Assembly: GCA_007693635.1 (NCBI GenBank)
Contig: REDE01000099.1
Span: 1-53,012, forward strand
Origin: Flavobacteriales bacterium
GTDB lineage: Bacteria > Bacteroidota > Bacteroidia > Flavobacteriales > Schleiferiaceae
Direction: 5' to 3'
DNA: 53,012 bases
Positions within the stretch are counted from its first letter, which is position 1. Every line of letters begins with the position of its first letter. A model generated the notes under the pieces. It ran no database searches, was not told the origin of the DNA, and saw only the letters and a list, made by a program, of their open reading frames with translations. Positions 7,652 to 17,227 of this stretch are shown in pieces. Both the position numbers and the translations under genes were made by a program.

Positions 7652-9892
7652 TTATTTTTTCACTAAAACTTTAGCCGTTTTAACCATCATACCATTTTGT
7701 GTGTCAACCACACGAAGGATGTACATGCCTTCTGGTAGATTGTCAACGCTGACAACAGATTTACCGTTGTTCATAACCTGACTGCGAATGGTGCGACCGC
7801 TAAGGTCATTCAATTGAAGTGCGTAATTACCAGCTTCCGCGATTTCTACATTAAACTGTCCAGACGCTGGGTTAGGATAAATACGAACATCAGCAGAACC
7901 TTCAAAGCTACGTACGCTGATAAGAGGACGGCAATCTAAACTGTCAAGTGTGAAATTTGGATTGATGAAATCGTCATTTGCACGAGGAAGCAAGCGGTAT
8001 TCGCCAAATCCGAAGAATAAAACACCATCAATAGCATCAAATTCCATAGACTTATTGGTAACCACCACCGGAACCATCATTTGACCATTTTGGGTAGCCC
8101 AAACTGAGTCATTTACCACACTCACATAAAGTGAAGAACGACTGTTGCCGTCACGACCTGCCAAAACGATGGTAGATTCTGCTAAACCATTCGCTGTATC
8201 CGTAGAGATTAGGTAGTCACCAAAATTTCCACGACGTGGCTCGGAGATGAAGATTTTACCGTTTGGATTCTCCATGCGCAATAGCATACCCTCATATTTT
8301 TCAATTTCACCAGAAGCGTACATTGCCGGCATATTCGGGCTAACTGATACTGGTGTGACCGTTCTTCTATTTCCTGTTTTGGTTACGCTCGTTACGTTGA
8401 TTTGTGTAAAACCAAAGTTTTCTTGAACCGTACCGGTAACTGTGACCTCCTCTTCGCGGAAAAGTGAAACTAGATCTGGTGAGCCCACTAAACCAATACC
8501 TGACCATTCGTTGAAGTCGGGATCTTGAATGTAAACAAACCCTAGATCACATACTTTAATGGAGGAAGTTACAACACCAGTTACCGTAACAGCTTGTCCT
8601 GTGTAAGGAGAGTTACCATTGTCTAAAGCAAATTGGATATCAGGAATAACCAAACCACCGCTGCGAACGGTGTAGTAGAAAAAGTCTGCCGCGGTACTAC
8701 CTGCTCCGAAAGGCGCAAGAGTAACGTTATTGTCGTTATCTGTAGCTTCGATGTAGTAGCGAACAAATGCTCCATTAGGGAATGCTGGAATAACCGCGCT
8801 GTATTCGTCAACAGTACCAGGGATAAGTTGAGGGGTAATGGAAGTAAAAGCAGAAAGAGGTTGACTGCTGTCACCGCTGTAGTATAATTTGATATCGGTG
8901 ATTGTTCCGTCCAAATCGTATGCGGTAAAGTTGATCTCAGCCGTTTGAGAAGCATTAGGAACCAAAGGAGTACGAGCCACATTCTCAACGAATGGAGGTG
9001 ATGCACCTAAGTTGTAGTGTGTAGAATCGAAAGGATTGAGTTCGTAACCACGACCATTTCCACCCAAACAGCCATTAGCTGAATGCATAACGATACCGCG
9101 AATCGAGTTGTAGAACGCACCTACAGTTGGGGGAGAAAAAGTTCCGTTACCAGGACCTCCATTAGCTAGAGCATAAGGAGATTCAGGGTTAACCGGTGTG
9201 TGGCTAGGTAATTTTTGTGCGATAAAGCGATCGGAAATGTTAATGCGATTTCCTTGCGCATCTACCACGTCAAAACTCACACGATTACCACCCGCAAAAA
9301 GATTCACGTTAACAACGGTAACGTTTTGAATTTCAACAAAAGCACCTTCCCATTGCTCACCAGTTTCCAACTGGTTGATACGGTTATTATTGTTGAGATC
9401 ACCTACACTTACTACAGCTGCTTGAGGCGGAGTTTGAGTGCCCGCAAGTAAACTCAACGAGTTGAAATTAAGAATTTCCAACTGAGTATTATTGGCAAAC
9501 ATTCCAACGCGGCCAATTACTTCAACGATATCGCCAGCAACTACTTGCGTAGCGATAGGGTGAGCAACCAAACCTGTACCCGTAGAGTATGAGCAAAGTA
9601 CTTCTAGGCCTTTAAAAGGGGCTGAAGTAGCACCTGTAGCCGTATCTGCAATGTACATAAACGGACGAAATCCACCTTGAACACTACCTGAAGGAACTTC
9701 TACCAAACCACCGTCGACAACCACAACACCAACGGTTCGAATGGTGTCATTGAAATACTGGGAGGTATCGTTACAATTTGCTAAATCAGAGGCACTCACG
9801 AACTTAATGTTGTGAATAGGCACTGTTGGGGGCGTTTGAGCAAATAAGCCTATGCTTGACGCCAGGAACAAAAGAGACAAGAGATTTCTCAT
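7652..9892 (-). CDS. Secreted T9SS type A sorting-domain protein with OB-fold-like domains
   Basis: A 746-residue exported protein. A signal peptide (MRNLLSLLFLASSIGLFAQ) starts it. The body contains at least two OB-fold-like segments of the kind seen in secreted YhcR/DUF5689-type proteins, for example VVAGDIVEVIGRVGMFANNT and FREEEVTVTGTVQENFGF, each in a 'VTGVV..' context, with an Ig-like unit between them (INFTAYDLDGTITDIKLYYS). The last about 80 residues form a T9SS type A sorting domain: VRIYPNPASGQFNVEI, LNDLSGRTIRSQ, LPEGMYILRV and a Lys-rich end (KVLVKK). It should therefore cross the outer membrane by T9SS. No catalytic motif is evident. It lies 61 bp after another large secreted protein gene on the same strand and ends at a strong terminator. 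Confidence 0.85.
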   Translation of the reverse strand: MRNLLSLLFLASSIGLFAQTPPTVPIHNIKFVSASDLANCNDTSQYFNDTIRTVGVVVVDGGLVEVPSGSVQGGFRPFMYIADTATGATSAPFKGLEVLCSYSTGTGLVAHPIATQVVAGDIVEVIGRVGMFANNTQLEILNFNSLSLLAGTQTPPQAAVVSVGDLNNNNRINQLETGEQWEGAFVEIQNVTVVNVNLFAGGNRVSFDVVDAQGNRINISDRFIAQKLPSHTPVNPESPYALANGGPGNGTFSPPTVGAFYNSIRGIVMHSANGCLGGNGRGYELNPFDSTHYNLGASPPFVENVARTPLVPNASQTAEINFTAYDLDGTITDIKLYYSGDSSQPLSAFTSITPQLIPGTVDEYSAVIPAFPNGAFVRYYIEATDNDNNVTLAPFGAGSTAADFFYYTVRSGGLVIPDIQFALDNGNSPYTGQAVTVTGVVTSSIKVCDLGFVYIQDPDFNEWSGIGLVGSPDLVSLFREEEVTVTGTVQENFGFTQINVTSVTKTGNRRTVTPVSVSPNMPAMYASGEIEKYEGMLLRMENPNGKIFISEPRRGNFGDYLISTDTANGLAESTIVLAGRDGNSRSSLYVSVVNDSVWATQNGQMMVPVVVTNKSMEFDAIDGVLFFGFGEYRLLPRANDDFINPNFTLDSLDCRPLISVRSFEGSADVRIYPNPASGQFNVEIAEAGNYALQLNDLSGRTIRSQVMNNGKSVVSVDNLPEGMYILRVVDTQNGMMVKTAKVLVKK

Positions 9893-9953
9893 AGATAGAG
9901 GGGTTGTTTAAATTATAATTTTTGATTGCGGATAGGAGTTCTTGATTGAGGGT

Positions 9954-12134
9954 TTACTTGATTATTGCAAAGGATCCGGAACGTTTTATGCCGGTATCGA
10001 GATCTTGAACGGTAAACAAATAAAGACCACGGGCAATAATTTGGGTATTTTTGCTTAAAAGATCCCAAGCGTGCTCTCCCCCGGAAAAAACATTTTGCGA
10101 GGGGTTTTCGGATCCAAATGTTCTAAACCACCTAATACCCGTACCGTCGTAGTTCTCATCGTGCTGAATCTCATCAATCAAGTCGCCCGCAGGGGAAAAG
10201 ATTTTAATGAGGCAGCGTTTGGGTAAGTTTGCGAAGATAATTTTCCGACTTTCCTCTTGAAAATTTGATCTGCCTTCCCAAGCGGCACCGTAGTAATACG
10301 GATTAGGATATACGTAAGGTGCACGTTCGTCAATAGCATCATTAGGTGCAGTACCGGCAAAAGCGCGAAATTGGTTAGACAAAGGCGCTGATTCCAAAGA
10401 TTCGAGGTTGATATCAGGATTTCCACGATCAAAAGCGGTCACCGCAACTGCGTGTTGCCAACCGTTTGGTAAATTATCAACGGTAAATTTGAACCAATAT
10501 AGGTTGGTGTCATTTGGAAAGGTTACAGGCTCTTCGAGTTCGATGCTCTCAAAACCAGTTTCATTAAAAAAACCATTATCGGCGATATCCCATTCAGCAA
10601 TTCGAACCAAATCACGAGCAACATTCGGGGTACGGGTAACATCAAAACCCAGGGGAGTCATATAAACTCGAAATCCCTCAAAATCCAGCTCCTGAGAAAT
10701 GGGATCCACCGAGAAAAATGAATTATCACTCCAGTAGATATCTATTTTATTCTCTGAGGTTACCACACGAGTAATTGGACGGTCAGGAGGCGAAGGCAGA
10801 ATAAATCTGGTAATTTTTCCATCACCATCAGCATCTTCACCCGGATCGAGTACCCCATTAAAATTAACATCCTCACCATTGTAAGCCGTCTGAACCCAAT
10901 TGGCATTATCAACTAAGTTTTGACGCTGCACTGCGTTATTTTGTGAGTTCGGATTTCCATCTTCATTTTTCGGAGCAACAACGTAAGCAAACGTCACTGT
11001 AATCTCATCCCCAGGTCTAAAGTCACGAAACGGACCAGCAGAAACGAGATCAGATCTATTCCCAGAGGCATTGATATTTGCTTGCATATCTATACCAAAA
11101 GTCTGCTGGCAATCTGCACTAGCTGGATTTAGCCAACAGGGATGACTATTCAAGCCTTCAGCCATTTTCCGGAAGCGCTCGTTATCATTATTGGGAAAGA
11201 AAAAAATTGGATTCGCACTGTTATTAAATTGCCAAGTTTGGTAATTCGACATAAAGTTTTCTCGAATCCATCTGTCTTGAATTTTGTTATACGTTGAATC
11301 CAAAGCCGGGTGATGAAAACCAAACTTATCCTCGGAACCCAAAAACTTTTGTCCGATATAGCTATCTGTAAATCCGACGTCACCCGTAGCATCGAAACAG
11401 TACGCTAAGGCCAAAGAGTCGATGTAGCCATTTCCTCCCTGACTAAAAAATGTAGCACCACCTGCGCCTGCTGGGGTTACGTTTAGATTTCGGACGACGG
11501 TATTATTCCATAAGCCAACAAAAACACTATCGTAGGTTGAGCTCCCTACGTTTTTAATGGTATAATTAACAACTACAAAAAAGTCACTAAACGAAAAATT
11601 CCAGTTATAGGTCTCTTGAGTCACCTGAATATTCATTGGAAACTGATGACCTGAAATAGGTGTATTTGTCCCAGGGACCAACTGACTGGTATCGTTAAAG
11701 ACGGCGACAAAATCTTGGTGGGAAACAGCTTGATTAGAAAAGAATCGAGAATCGAATAAAGATGAACGCTCTCTAAAGGGAGGCGTTCCTGGAGGCACGG
11801 TAAACTCAAAGCCAGCACGACCGGGTGCGTATCCTTGTGGGGCATCAAAAGCAGAAGTACTTACTTCTATTGCTCCTCCCCTATTACGGTTGGCACCCCC
11901 AACCCATATACCACCTTCAAAAAGGTGTTCCGTACCAGAACCTGCAGGATACTCACAACTCTGTTGCCCGGTACCATCGCGATAGCCGCGGAAAGCGTTG
12001 CCAAATGTCCCTACGTTGGTAACCGTCATACGCATGTTAGAAGCAGTGGTTACCTTTTCTTCAAAAGCCTGAGCGAAAAGCGTATGGCAGGAAAACAATA
12101 GAGCCGCAGAAACCAAGAATGTGCGTGAACTCAT
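9954..12134 (-). CDS. Large secreted protein with FlgD-like C-terminal domain
   Basis: A 726-residue exported protein of unknown function. From the ATG at 12134 it begins with a signal peptide MSSRTFLVSAALLFSCHTLF ending AQA. The middle has many aromatic residues, and an acidic DVNFNGVLDPGEDADGDGKI stretch that looks like two dockerin/EF-hand-type calcium loops. The end contains YVYPNPYYYG, then IKIFSPAGDLIDEIQHDE and AWDLLSKNTQIIARGLYLF, an Ig-like FlgD/T9SS-related domain common in Bacteroidota surface proteins; it may be a sorting signal. A longer frame begins at 12218 behind a strong GGGAGG, which would add 28 residues before the signal peptide; I prefer 12134 but cannot exclude the longer start. 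Confidence 0.8.
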   Translation of the reverse strand: MSSRTFLVSAALLFSCHTLFAQAFEEKVTTASNMRMTVTNVGTFGNAFRGYRDGTGQQSCEYPAGSGTEHLFEGGIWVGGANRNRGGAIEVSTSAFDAPQGYAPGRAGFEFTVPPGTPPFRERSSLFDSRFFSNQAVSHQDFVAVFNDTSQLVPGTNTPISGHQFPMNIQVTQETYNWNFSFSDFFVVVNYTIKNVGSSTYDSVFVGLWNNTVVRNLNVTPAGAGGATFFSQGGNGYIDSLALAYCFDATGDVGFTDSYIGQKFLGSEDKFGFHHPALDSTYNKIQDRWIRENFMSNYQTWQFNNSANPIFFFPNNDNERFRKMAEGLNSHPCWLNPASADCQQTFGIDMQANINASGNRSDLVSAGPFRDFRPGDEITVTFAYVVAPKNEDGNPNSQNNAVQRQNLVDNANWVQTAYNGEDVNFNGVLDPGEDADGDGKITRFILPSPPDRPITRVVTSENKIDIYWSDNSFFSVDPISQELDFEGFRVYMTPLGFDVTRTPNVARDLVRIAEWDIADNGFFNETGFESIELEEPVTFPNDTNLYWFKFTVDNLPNGWQHAVAVTAFDRGNPDINLESLESAPLSNQFRAFAGTAPNDAIDERAPYVYPNPYYYGAAWEGRSNFQEESRKIIFANLPKRCLIKIFSPAGDLIDEIQHDENYDGTGIRWFRTFGSENPSQNVFSGGEHAWDLLSKNTQIIARGLYLFTVQDLDTGIKRSGSFAIIK

Positions 12135-12215
12135 TAGGTTAAAATTTAAGGATCGAAACGAAATCGCTTCGAAATTAAAATGATTTTGCACACCTACGAA
12201 ATTGACAGAATTCAA

Positions 12216-12230
12216 CATTTCTTTCCTCCC
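12216..12230 (-). promoter_or_regulatory. Shine-Dalgarno-like GGGAGG before an alternative ATG
   Basis: On the minus strand GGGAGG lies six bases before an ATG at 12218 that is in frame with the secreted protein gene. Such a canonical site is unusual here, since most genes of this window show none. It either marks the true start (adding 28 residues before the signal peptide) or a short leader. Confidence 0.45.
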
Positions 12231-12263
12231 TTGAAGCTAAAATTAATACTTCGTAATCGGGGA

Positions 12264-12271
12264 CAAAATTA
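12264..12271 (-). promoter_or_regulatory. Promoter -7 element (TAATTTTG) for the secreted-protein genes
   Basis: The minus strand reads TAATTTTG, an exact match to the Bacteroidota -7 consensus TAnnTTTG, about 46 bases before the alternative ATG at 12218 and 130 before the ATG at 12134. No convincing TTTG -33 element is seen at the usual distance. Confidence 0.45.
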
Positions 12272-12331
12272 GGCATCCACAATCATTTAAGATTACGGAA
12301 ATATTAACATATGTTGATAAGTTCATGAAGA

Positions 12332-13279
12332 CTAGCCTCTGCGCTTAACGCGAGCGACAGCATCGATAATGGCGGAGGGGGTTAGACCGTATTTTTCCAT
12401 CAAGGATTCTGGGGTGCCACTCTCGCCAAACGAGTCGTCAACAGCCACCATTTCCATGGGCGCAGGATGCTTTCTGGCAAGCAATCCAGCGACTGATTCG
12501 CCGAGTCCACCCAACATTTGGTGCTCCTCTGCGGTAACAATACGGCCCGTTTTAGAAACACTTTTCAGGATGGCCTCCTCATCTAGAGGTTTGATTGTAT
12601 GTATGTTGATAACCTCTGCAGACACACCTTTTTGTGCTAAGGTTTCAGCGGCTTGTAAAGCGGGCCATACCAAATGACCAGTCGCAATTATGGTAACGTC
12701 ACTACCTTCTCGCAGCAAAACAGCCTTACCTATTTCGAAAGGCTGATCAATGGGTGTAAAGTTGGCTACTTTTGGTCTACCAAATCGCAAATAAACGGGG
12801 CCTTCATATTCAGCGATTGCTAAAGTTGCAGCCTTAGTCTGATTAAAATCACAAGGATTAATCACCACCATGCCCGGAAGCATCTTCATCAACCCGATAT
12901 CCTCGAGAATTTGGTGTGTTGCGCCATCTTCGCCGAGCGTAATACCCGCATGAGAAGCACAAATTTTAACGTTTTTACCTGAATATGCAATTGACTGACG
13001 AATTTGATCGTACACTCTTCCGGTGGAAAAGTTTGCGAAAGTACCAGTAAAGGGAACAAAACCACCGATGGTCAATCCTGCCGCTATGCCCATCATGTTT
13101 GCTTCCGCGATTCCCACTTGGTAAAAGCGCTCGGGGAATTCCTTTTGGAAGGCATCCATTTTCAATGAGCCGGTAAGATCGGCGCACAAGGCTACAACTC
13201 TAGGATTAGTTTTTCCTAATTCCAATAATCCGGCACCAAAACCCGAACGAGTATCCTTAGCTCCCTGGTCAGTATACAT
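12332..13279 (-). CDS. Transketolase, C-terminal subunit (split form)
   Basis: A 315-residue protein matching the pyrimidine-binding and C-terminal domains of transketolase (pentose phosphate pathway, transfer of two-carbon units with thiamine diphosphate). The motif [16 protein letters not shown] has the glutamate (about E59) that activates the cofactor; [12 protein letters not shown] and [15 protein letters not shown] are typical of the family, and the C-terminal half ([25 protein letters not shown]) is the transketolase C domain. Many bacteria encode transketolase as two proteins of about 280 and 315 residues with adjacent genes. Here the N-terminal partner is absent on either side: a TonB receptor is divergent upstream and a secreted-protein gene lies downstream. 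Confidence 0.93.
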   Translation of the reverse strand: MYTDQGAKDTRSGFGAGLLELGKTNPRVVALCADLTGSLKMDAFQKEFPERFYQVGIAEANMMGIAAGLTIGGFVPFTGTFANFSTGRVYDQIRQSIAYSGKNVKICASHAGITLGEDGATHQILEDIGLMKMLPGMVVINPCDFNQTKAATLAIAEYEGPVYLRFGRPKVANFTPIDQPFEIGKAVLLREGSDVTIIATGHLVWPALQAAETLAQKGVSAEVINIHTIKPLDEEAILKSVSKTGRIVTAEEHQMLGGLGESVAGLLARKHPAPMEMVAVDDSFGESGTPESLMEKYGLTPSAIIDAVARVKRRG

Positions 13280-13300
13280 AATTCAAAAAGTTGATTTTTA

Positions 13301-13308
13301 CAGGCCGC
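13301..13308 (-). promoter_or_regulatory. Possible promoter -7 element for the transketolase gene
   Basis: The minus strand reads approximately TACTTTCG about 22 bases before the transketolase ATG, one mismatch from TAnnTTTG. It lies in the 150-bp divergent region shared with the TonB receptor gene. Confidence 0.35.
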
Positions 13309-13374
13309 GAAAGTACAAAAAAATTAACCGATGTTGACGTATTATTTTTCATTACGAAGGATAGTTATTTATAG

Positions 13375-13405
13375 TTTGTGGTTGGCTTAATTTTTGATAA
13401 TTTCG
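13375..13405 (+). promoter_or_regulatory. Promoter for the TonB receptor gene (TTTG-N19-TAATTTCG)
   Basis: A -33 element TTTG at 13375-13378 and a -7 element TAATTTCG (one mismatch from TAnnTTTG) at 13398-13405 are separated by 19 bases, the spacing known for Bacteroidota. It ends 25 bases before the ATG at 13430. Confidence 0.5.
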
Positions 13406-13429
13406 CAGCCAATTTTTTAGAAAGCAAAA

Positions 13430-15850
13430 ATGGGGCGTTTTGGGGGCTTTTGGTTGTTTATTTTGGTTCTTCAGCTTTTTGCAGGAAAGTTGTTGGCCCA
13501 AGAAATTATTGTACGAGATGGAGTCTCTGGAAAGCCCCTGGAATTGGTAAGCATATACAGTCTTCAGCCCAAAGCATTTGTAACTACGGGGGTAAATGGA
13601 AAAGCATCATTAGCAAAATTCGTTAATGCCGATAGTATAGAATTTCGTATATTGGGGTATGCCTCACGTAACGTGAGTTATGAATGGCTCCGTCGGGCCA
13701 ACTTCCGCATTGATTTGTATCCGATTGACATATACATGGAGGGGATTCCCGTTGTAGCCGTACGTTGGAGGCAAACTCCCGCGCCTACTCGAGCTTCCAA
13801 AATTACGCGAGCACAAATTTTATTCGACCAGCCACAAACAGCGGCAGATTTACTAACGATTTCGGGAGAAGTTTTTATGCAAAAATCGCAGCAAGGTGGT
13901 GGAAGTCCTATGGTGCGAGGTTTCGCCGCAAACAGACTCTTGCTGAGCGTCGATGGTGTACGAATGAATACGGCAATTTTTCGCAGTGGAAATGTTCATA
14001 ATGTGATCTCTCTAGATCCCAACGCCATTGCACAAACCGATATTATTTTTGGTCCTGGCTCGGTTATGTATGGAAGTGATGCCCTCGGTGGGGTCATAAG
14101 GTTTTCTACCATTGACCCCGCTTTTAGTAAAGACTCCTCAATTCAGGTTACGGGTTCGTACAACGGAAATTTCGCTTCTGCCAATCAATTTATATCCAAT
14201 AATTTAAGCATTAATGTAGCTGGAAAAAATTGGGCTTCATACACCGCTATTTCCCACGCAGAATTTGGAGATATTCGCATGGGCAGCAATGGTCCAGATT
14301 CAAATTATTTACAGCCTTTTGTCGTTCAAAGAATAGGTGATCAAGACTTTGCAATGCCTAATTCCAATCCACAATTGCAAAATCCCGCAGGTTTTAATCA
14401 AACCAATCTTACGCAAAAGTTCAGATTAAAAATCGCCGATTGGGACTTGCAATATGCCTTACACATAAGTGACAACTCAGGATTTGACAGGGTTGATCGA
14501 CTTATTGAAACTCGCAATGGGCAGCCGAGAAGTGCGGTGTGGCGCTATGGACCTCATTTGTGGAGCATGAATCACTTTAGAGCTCGCCACTTAAGTTCAA
14601 CTAAACTTTACGACAACGCTGAATACAGCATTGCCTACCAAACCTTTGAAGAAAGTAGAATTGATCGAGGTTTTAATAGAAATATTTTGCGAACTCGGAC
14701 AGAAAACGTGCAAGCCTTGAGTGTTCAGGCCGATTTCCAAAAATCACTGCGTCCCAAACAAAAACTTCAATATGGCCTTGAAATGGTCTATAACGACGTA
14801 CAGTCTGTTGGTGAAGGAATTCATATTTTAACCAATCAATCCGAAAACATAAGTGCGCGTTACCCAATGGCAAATTGGACTTCAGCAGCTGCCTATCTAC
14901 ATCACGTTTGGCAAATTGACGAAAGATGGGAATGGGAAAATGCCATTCGCTATAATCAATTTATTATCCAAGCCAACTTTAACGATAACGCCGCTTTTCT
15001 CCCTCCTCAAACACCTTTAATGTGGGGACTAAACTTTGGAGCACTATCCGGTAGCAGTGGATGGTTGTTTCGTCCTAACAAAAAAAGCTATTACCGCTTT
15101 CAATTATCCAACGGATTTAGGGCGCCAAACATCGATGATCTCGGGAAAATTTTTGATTCAGAACCTGGTTCTGTGGTAATTCCCAACCAAAACCTCCGAC
15201 CTGAATACGCGTACAATGCGGAAATTAGCGGCGCTTTTGTCGTGGGCCGCAAATTAAAATTCGATATAACCGGATTTGTTACCTACCTCGACAATGCAAT
15301 GATTCGCAGGAATAGTCAATTTGCCGGACAAGACAGCATTATGTACGACGATCGACTTTCACGTGTGCAGTCGATTCAAAATGCTTCGTTTGGCTATATT
15401 ACTGGTGTACAAAGCTATCTTCAGTACCGCATCATCAAACACTTCACAATAATCAACACTTTCCAATGGCAGTACGGCATTGAAGAAATGGATGACGGTT
15501 CTCGCTCCAGAGCTCGACATGTAGCGCCAATATTTGGGGTTACTCGCATTCAATACAAAAAAGGGAAAATGCAACAACAGGTCTTTCTTTCCTACAGTGG
15601 TGAAGTCGCCGCGCGAAATATGCCATTGGAAGAAGTTGGCAAACCACACATTTATGCTGTGGATGAAAATGGGAATTCTTACTCACCAGCTTGGTATACG
15701 CTCAACTGGAGAATGAACTACGCTATATCTCAAAATATAAGTTTGGGAGCTGGTATTGAAAACATTACCGATCAGCGTTATCGTCCTTATAGCTCGGGAC
15801 TTATAGCACCGGGAAGAAATGCCGTACTTTCTCTACAAGCATACTTTTAA
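13430..15850 (+). CDS. TonB-dependent receptor (siderophore/haem-type)
   Basis: An 806-residue outer-membrane receptor. It starts with a signal peptide ending LLAQ (residue 24), a short CarboxypepD_reg-like domain (about 25-98, with DGVSGKPLELVSIYS), a plug at about 117-227 (QQGGGSPMVRGFAANRLLL and GPGSVMYGSDALGGVIRF) and a 22-strand-type barrel. The barrel has the FRAPNIDDLGK and NQNLRPEYAYNAEI segments usual in receptors of the haem/siderophore class, and the end is aromatic (LSLQAYF). The ligand cannot be read from sequence. It stands alone, divergent from transketolase, with its own promoter. I see no Fur-like box that I would defend. Confidence 0.92.
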   Translation: MGRFGGFWLFILVLQLFAGKLLAQEIIVRDGVSGKPLELVSIYSLQPKAFVTTGVNGKASLAKFVNADSIEFRILGYASRNVSYEWLRRANFRIDLYPIDIYMEGIPVVAVRWRQTPAPTRASKITRAQILFDQPQTAADLLTISGEVFMQKSQQGGGSPMVRGFAANRLLLSVDGVRMNTAIFRSGNVHNVISLDPNAIAQTDIIFGPGSVMYGSDALGGVIRFSTIDPAFSKDSSIQVTGSYNGNFASANQFISNNLSINVAGKNWASYTAISHAEFGDIRMGSNGPDSNYLQPFVVQRIGDQDFAMPNSNPQLQNPAGFNQTNLTQKFRLKIADWDLQYALHISDNSGFDRVDRLIETRNGQPRSAVWRYGPHLWSMNHFRARHLSSTKLYDNAEYSIAYQTFEESRIDRGFNRNILRTRTENVQALSVQADFQKSLRPKQKLQYGLEMVYNDVQSVGEGIHILTNQSENISARYPMANWTSAAAYLHHVWQIDERWEWENAIRYNQFIIQANFNDNAAFLPPQTPLMWGLNFGALSGSSGWLFRPNKKSYYRFQLSNGFRAPNIDDLGKIFDSEPGSVVIPNQNLRPEYAYNAEISGAFVVGRKLKFDITGFVTYLDNAMIRRNSQFAGQDSIMYDDRLSRVQSIQNASFGYITGVQSYLQYRIIKHFTIINTFQWQYGIEEMDDGSRSRARHVAPIFGVTRIQYKKGKMQQQVFLSYSGEVAARNMPLEEVGKPHIYAVDENGNSYSPAWYTLNWRMNYAISQNISLGAGIENITDQRYRPYSSGLIAPGRNAVLSLQAYF

Positions 15851-15867
15851 AATACTTCACTAAGTTG

Positions 15868-15875
15868 TACATTTG
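15868..15875 (+). promoter_or_regulatory. Promoter -7 element (TACATTTG) upstream of ilvE
   Basis: TACATTTG followed by C matches TAnnTTTG exactly and lies 17 bases after the TonB receptor stop. If used, the ilvE transcript would carry a leader of roughly 140 to 190 bases, depending on the start codon. No exact TTTG lies 19-21 bases upstream. Confidence 0.4.
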
Positions 15876-16062
15876 CCCGGCTTACATTTTACCTAAGACA
15901 AGATAGCTGTGCTACATCACTTCAGACAAAGTTATTGTGATTTTTAGAGGTTAGCACACTGTAATCATTGCTTTTCTCATTTTATATCCTCTCTCGAACT
16001 TTCAACGAAATCGACAGATGATAATTGAGCAAACAATAGTAAAAATTGAAAAAAATTACGAA

Positions 16063-17112
16063 ATGAAGATTAGTCCCGTCAAAAAAAGCAGATTAGACGA
16101 AGTTGATTTTGAAAACCTGCCCTTTGGAAAAATATTTTCCGACCACATGTTATGGTGTGAATATAAAAATGGATCTTGGCAAGAAGCAGAAATCCGACCC
16201 TACGGTAAAATTGAAGTAAGTCCAGCTCTACATACACTTCACTACGGACAGGCAATATTTGAAGGACAAAAAGCGTATCGAATGGCTGATGGAAGAGTGG
16301 GTATTTTCAGAGCTCACGACAACTTTTTGCGTTTGAACAAGTCGGCCGAACGCATGTGCATCCCTCAGATCCCTGAAAATATTTTTATGGACGGATTGCG
16401 CAAACTCGTTGAATTAGATAAAAATTGGGTACCAAAAGACGAGAGTATTTCGCTTTATATCCGTCCGTTCATGTACGGATCTTCAGAGTTTATCGCTGCT
16501 CGTCCTTCTGAAGATTATGTATTTTGTATTCTCACTTCGCCTTCTGGACCGTACTATGCCGGTGATGTAAAGGTGTATATTGAAGAGGAGTTTGTACGAT
16601 CAGCAGCCGGAGGTGTGGGTTATGCCAAAGCTGCGGGTAACTACGGGGGATCATTTTATCCAGCGAAGAAAATTCAAGAAAAAGGATACACGCAAATCAT
16701 CTGGACCGATCATAAAAGCCATGAGCTTATAGAAGAATCCGGAACGATGAATATCGCTTTTGTCATAGATGGGGTTTTGCGAACACCACCATTATCTGAC
16801 CGTATTCTGGCTGGAATTACCCGCGATAGTGTCTTGCAAATTGCTCGCTCTTGGGGCATGAGTGTTAAAGAAGAACCAATCACCACCTACGAGGTAATCG
16901 ACAGTATTAAGAACGGAAAACTTACCGAGGCCTTCGGAATGGGAACAGCGGCAGTCATCAGCCCAATTTCTACCATTGGTTTCCGCGGTAACGATTACGA
17001 CATTCCTCCTCAGGGTTCAGATAGCTTTGCCATTAAGGTGAAATCTGAATTAGCTGCTATTCGTAGCGGACGCAAGGAGGATACCTTTGGTTGGATGGAA
17101 ATTATTGGCTAA
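16063..17112 (+). CDS. ilvE: Branched-chain amino-acid aminotransferase
   Basis: A PLP enzyme of fold type IV that interconverts leucine, isoleucine and valine with their 2-oxo acids. From the chosen ATG it has 349 residues. The opening RLDEVDFENLPFGKIFSDHM is typical, LHYGQAIFEGQKAY and LYIRPFMYGSS are family signatures, and GVGYAKAAGNYGGS holds the PLP-binding lysine (about K189). IEESGTMNIAFV and the final GFGMGTAA-type segment (TEAFGMGTAAVISP) complete the active site. An in-frame ATG at 16018 would add 15 residues; both starts lack a Shine-Dalgarno, so the choice rests on the usual family length. The gene is monocistronic and closed by a terminator. Confidence 0.95.
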   Translation: MKISPVKKSRLDEVDFENLPFGKIFSDHMLWCEYKNGSWQEAEIRPYGKIEVSPALHTLHYGQAIFEGQKAYRMADGRVGIFRAHDNFLRLNKSAERMCIPQIPENIFMDGLRKLVELDKNWVPKDESISLYIRPFMYGSSEFIAARPSEDYVFCILTSPSGPYYAGDVKVYIEEEFVRSAAGGVGYAKAAGNYGGSFYPAKKIQEKGYTQIIWTDHKSHELIEESGTMNIAFVIDGVLRTPPLSDRILAGITRDSVLQIARSWGMSVKEEPITTYEVIDSIKNGKLTEAFGMGTAAVISPISTIGFRGNDYDIPPQGSDSFAIKVKSELAAIRSGRKEDTFGWMEIIG

Positions 17113-17137
17113 ATAATCTTAAGCTGTTTTAATTTTT

Positions 17138-17181
17138 ACCCCTGCACTGAAGTCTTAAGCAAACTTTAGTAAAGGGGTTTT
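17138..17181 (+). terminator. Rho-independent terminator after ilvE
   Basis: Outer stem ACCCCT / AGGGGT and inner stem ACTGAAGT / ACTTTAGT (one G-U pair) are separated by a small internal loop (GC/AA), with apical loop CTTAAGCAA, followed by TTTTCGTT. It begins 26 bases after the ilvE stop. Confidence 0.75.
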
Positions 17182-17227
17182 CGTTATAGGTTGTAGTTTA
17201 GCCCTTTATTCACTTAATTTATTTATC

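Noticed and set aside
12306-12315. AACATATGTT palindrome downstream of transketolase
   Set aside because: Ten bases of AT-rich palindrome are expected by chance and no T-run or half-site repeat accompanies it.
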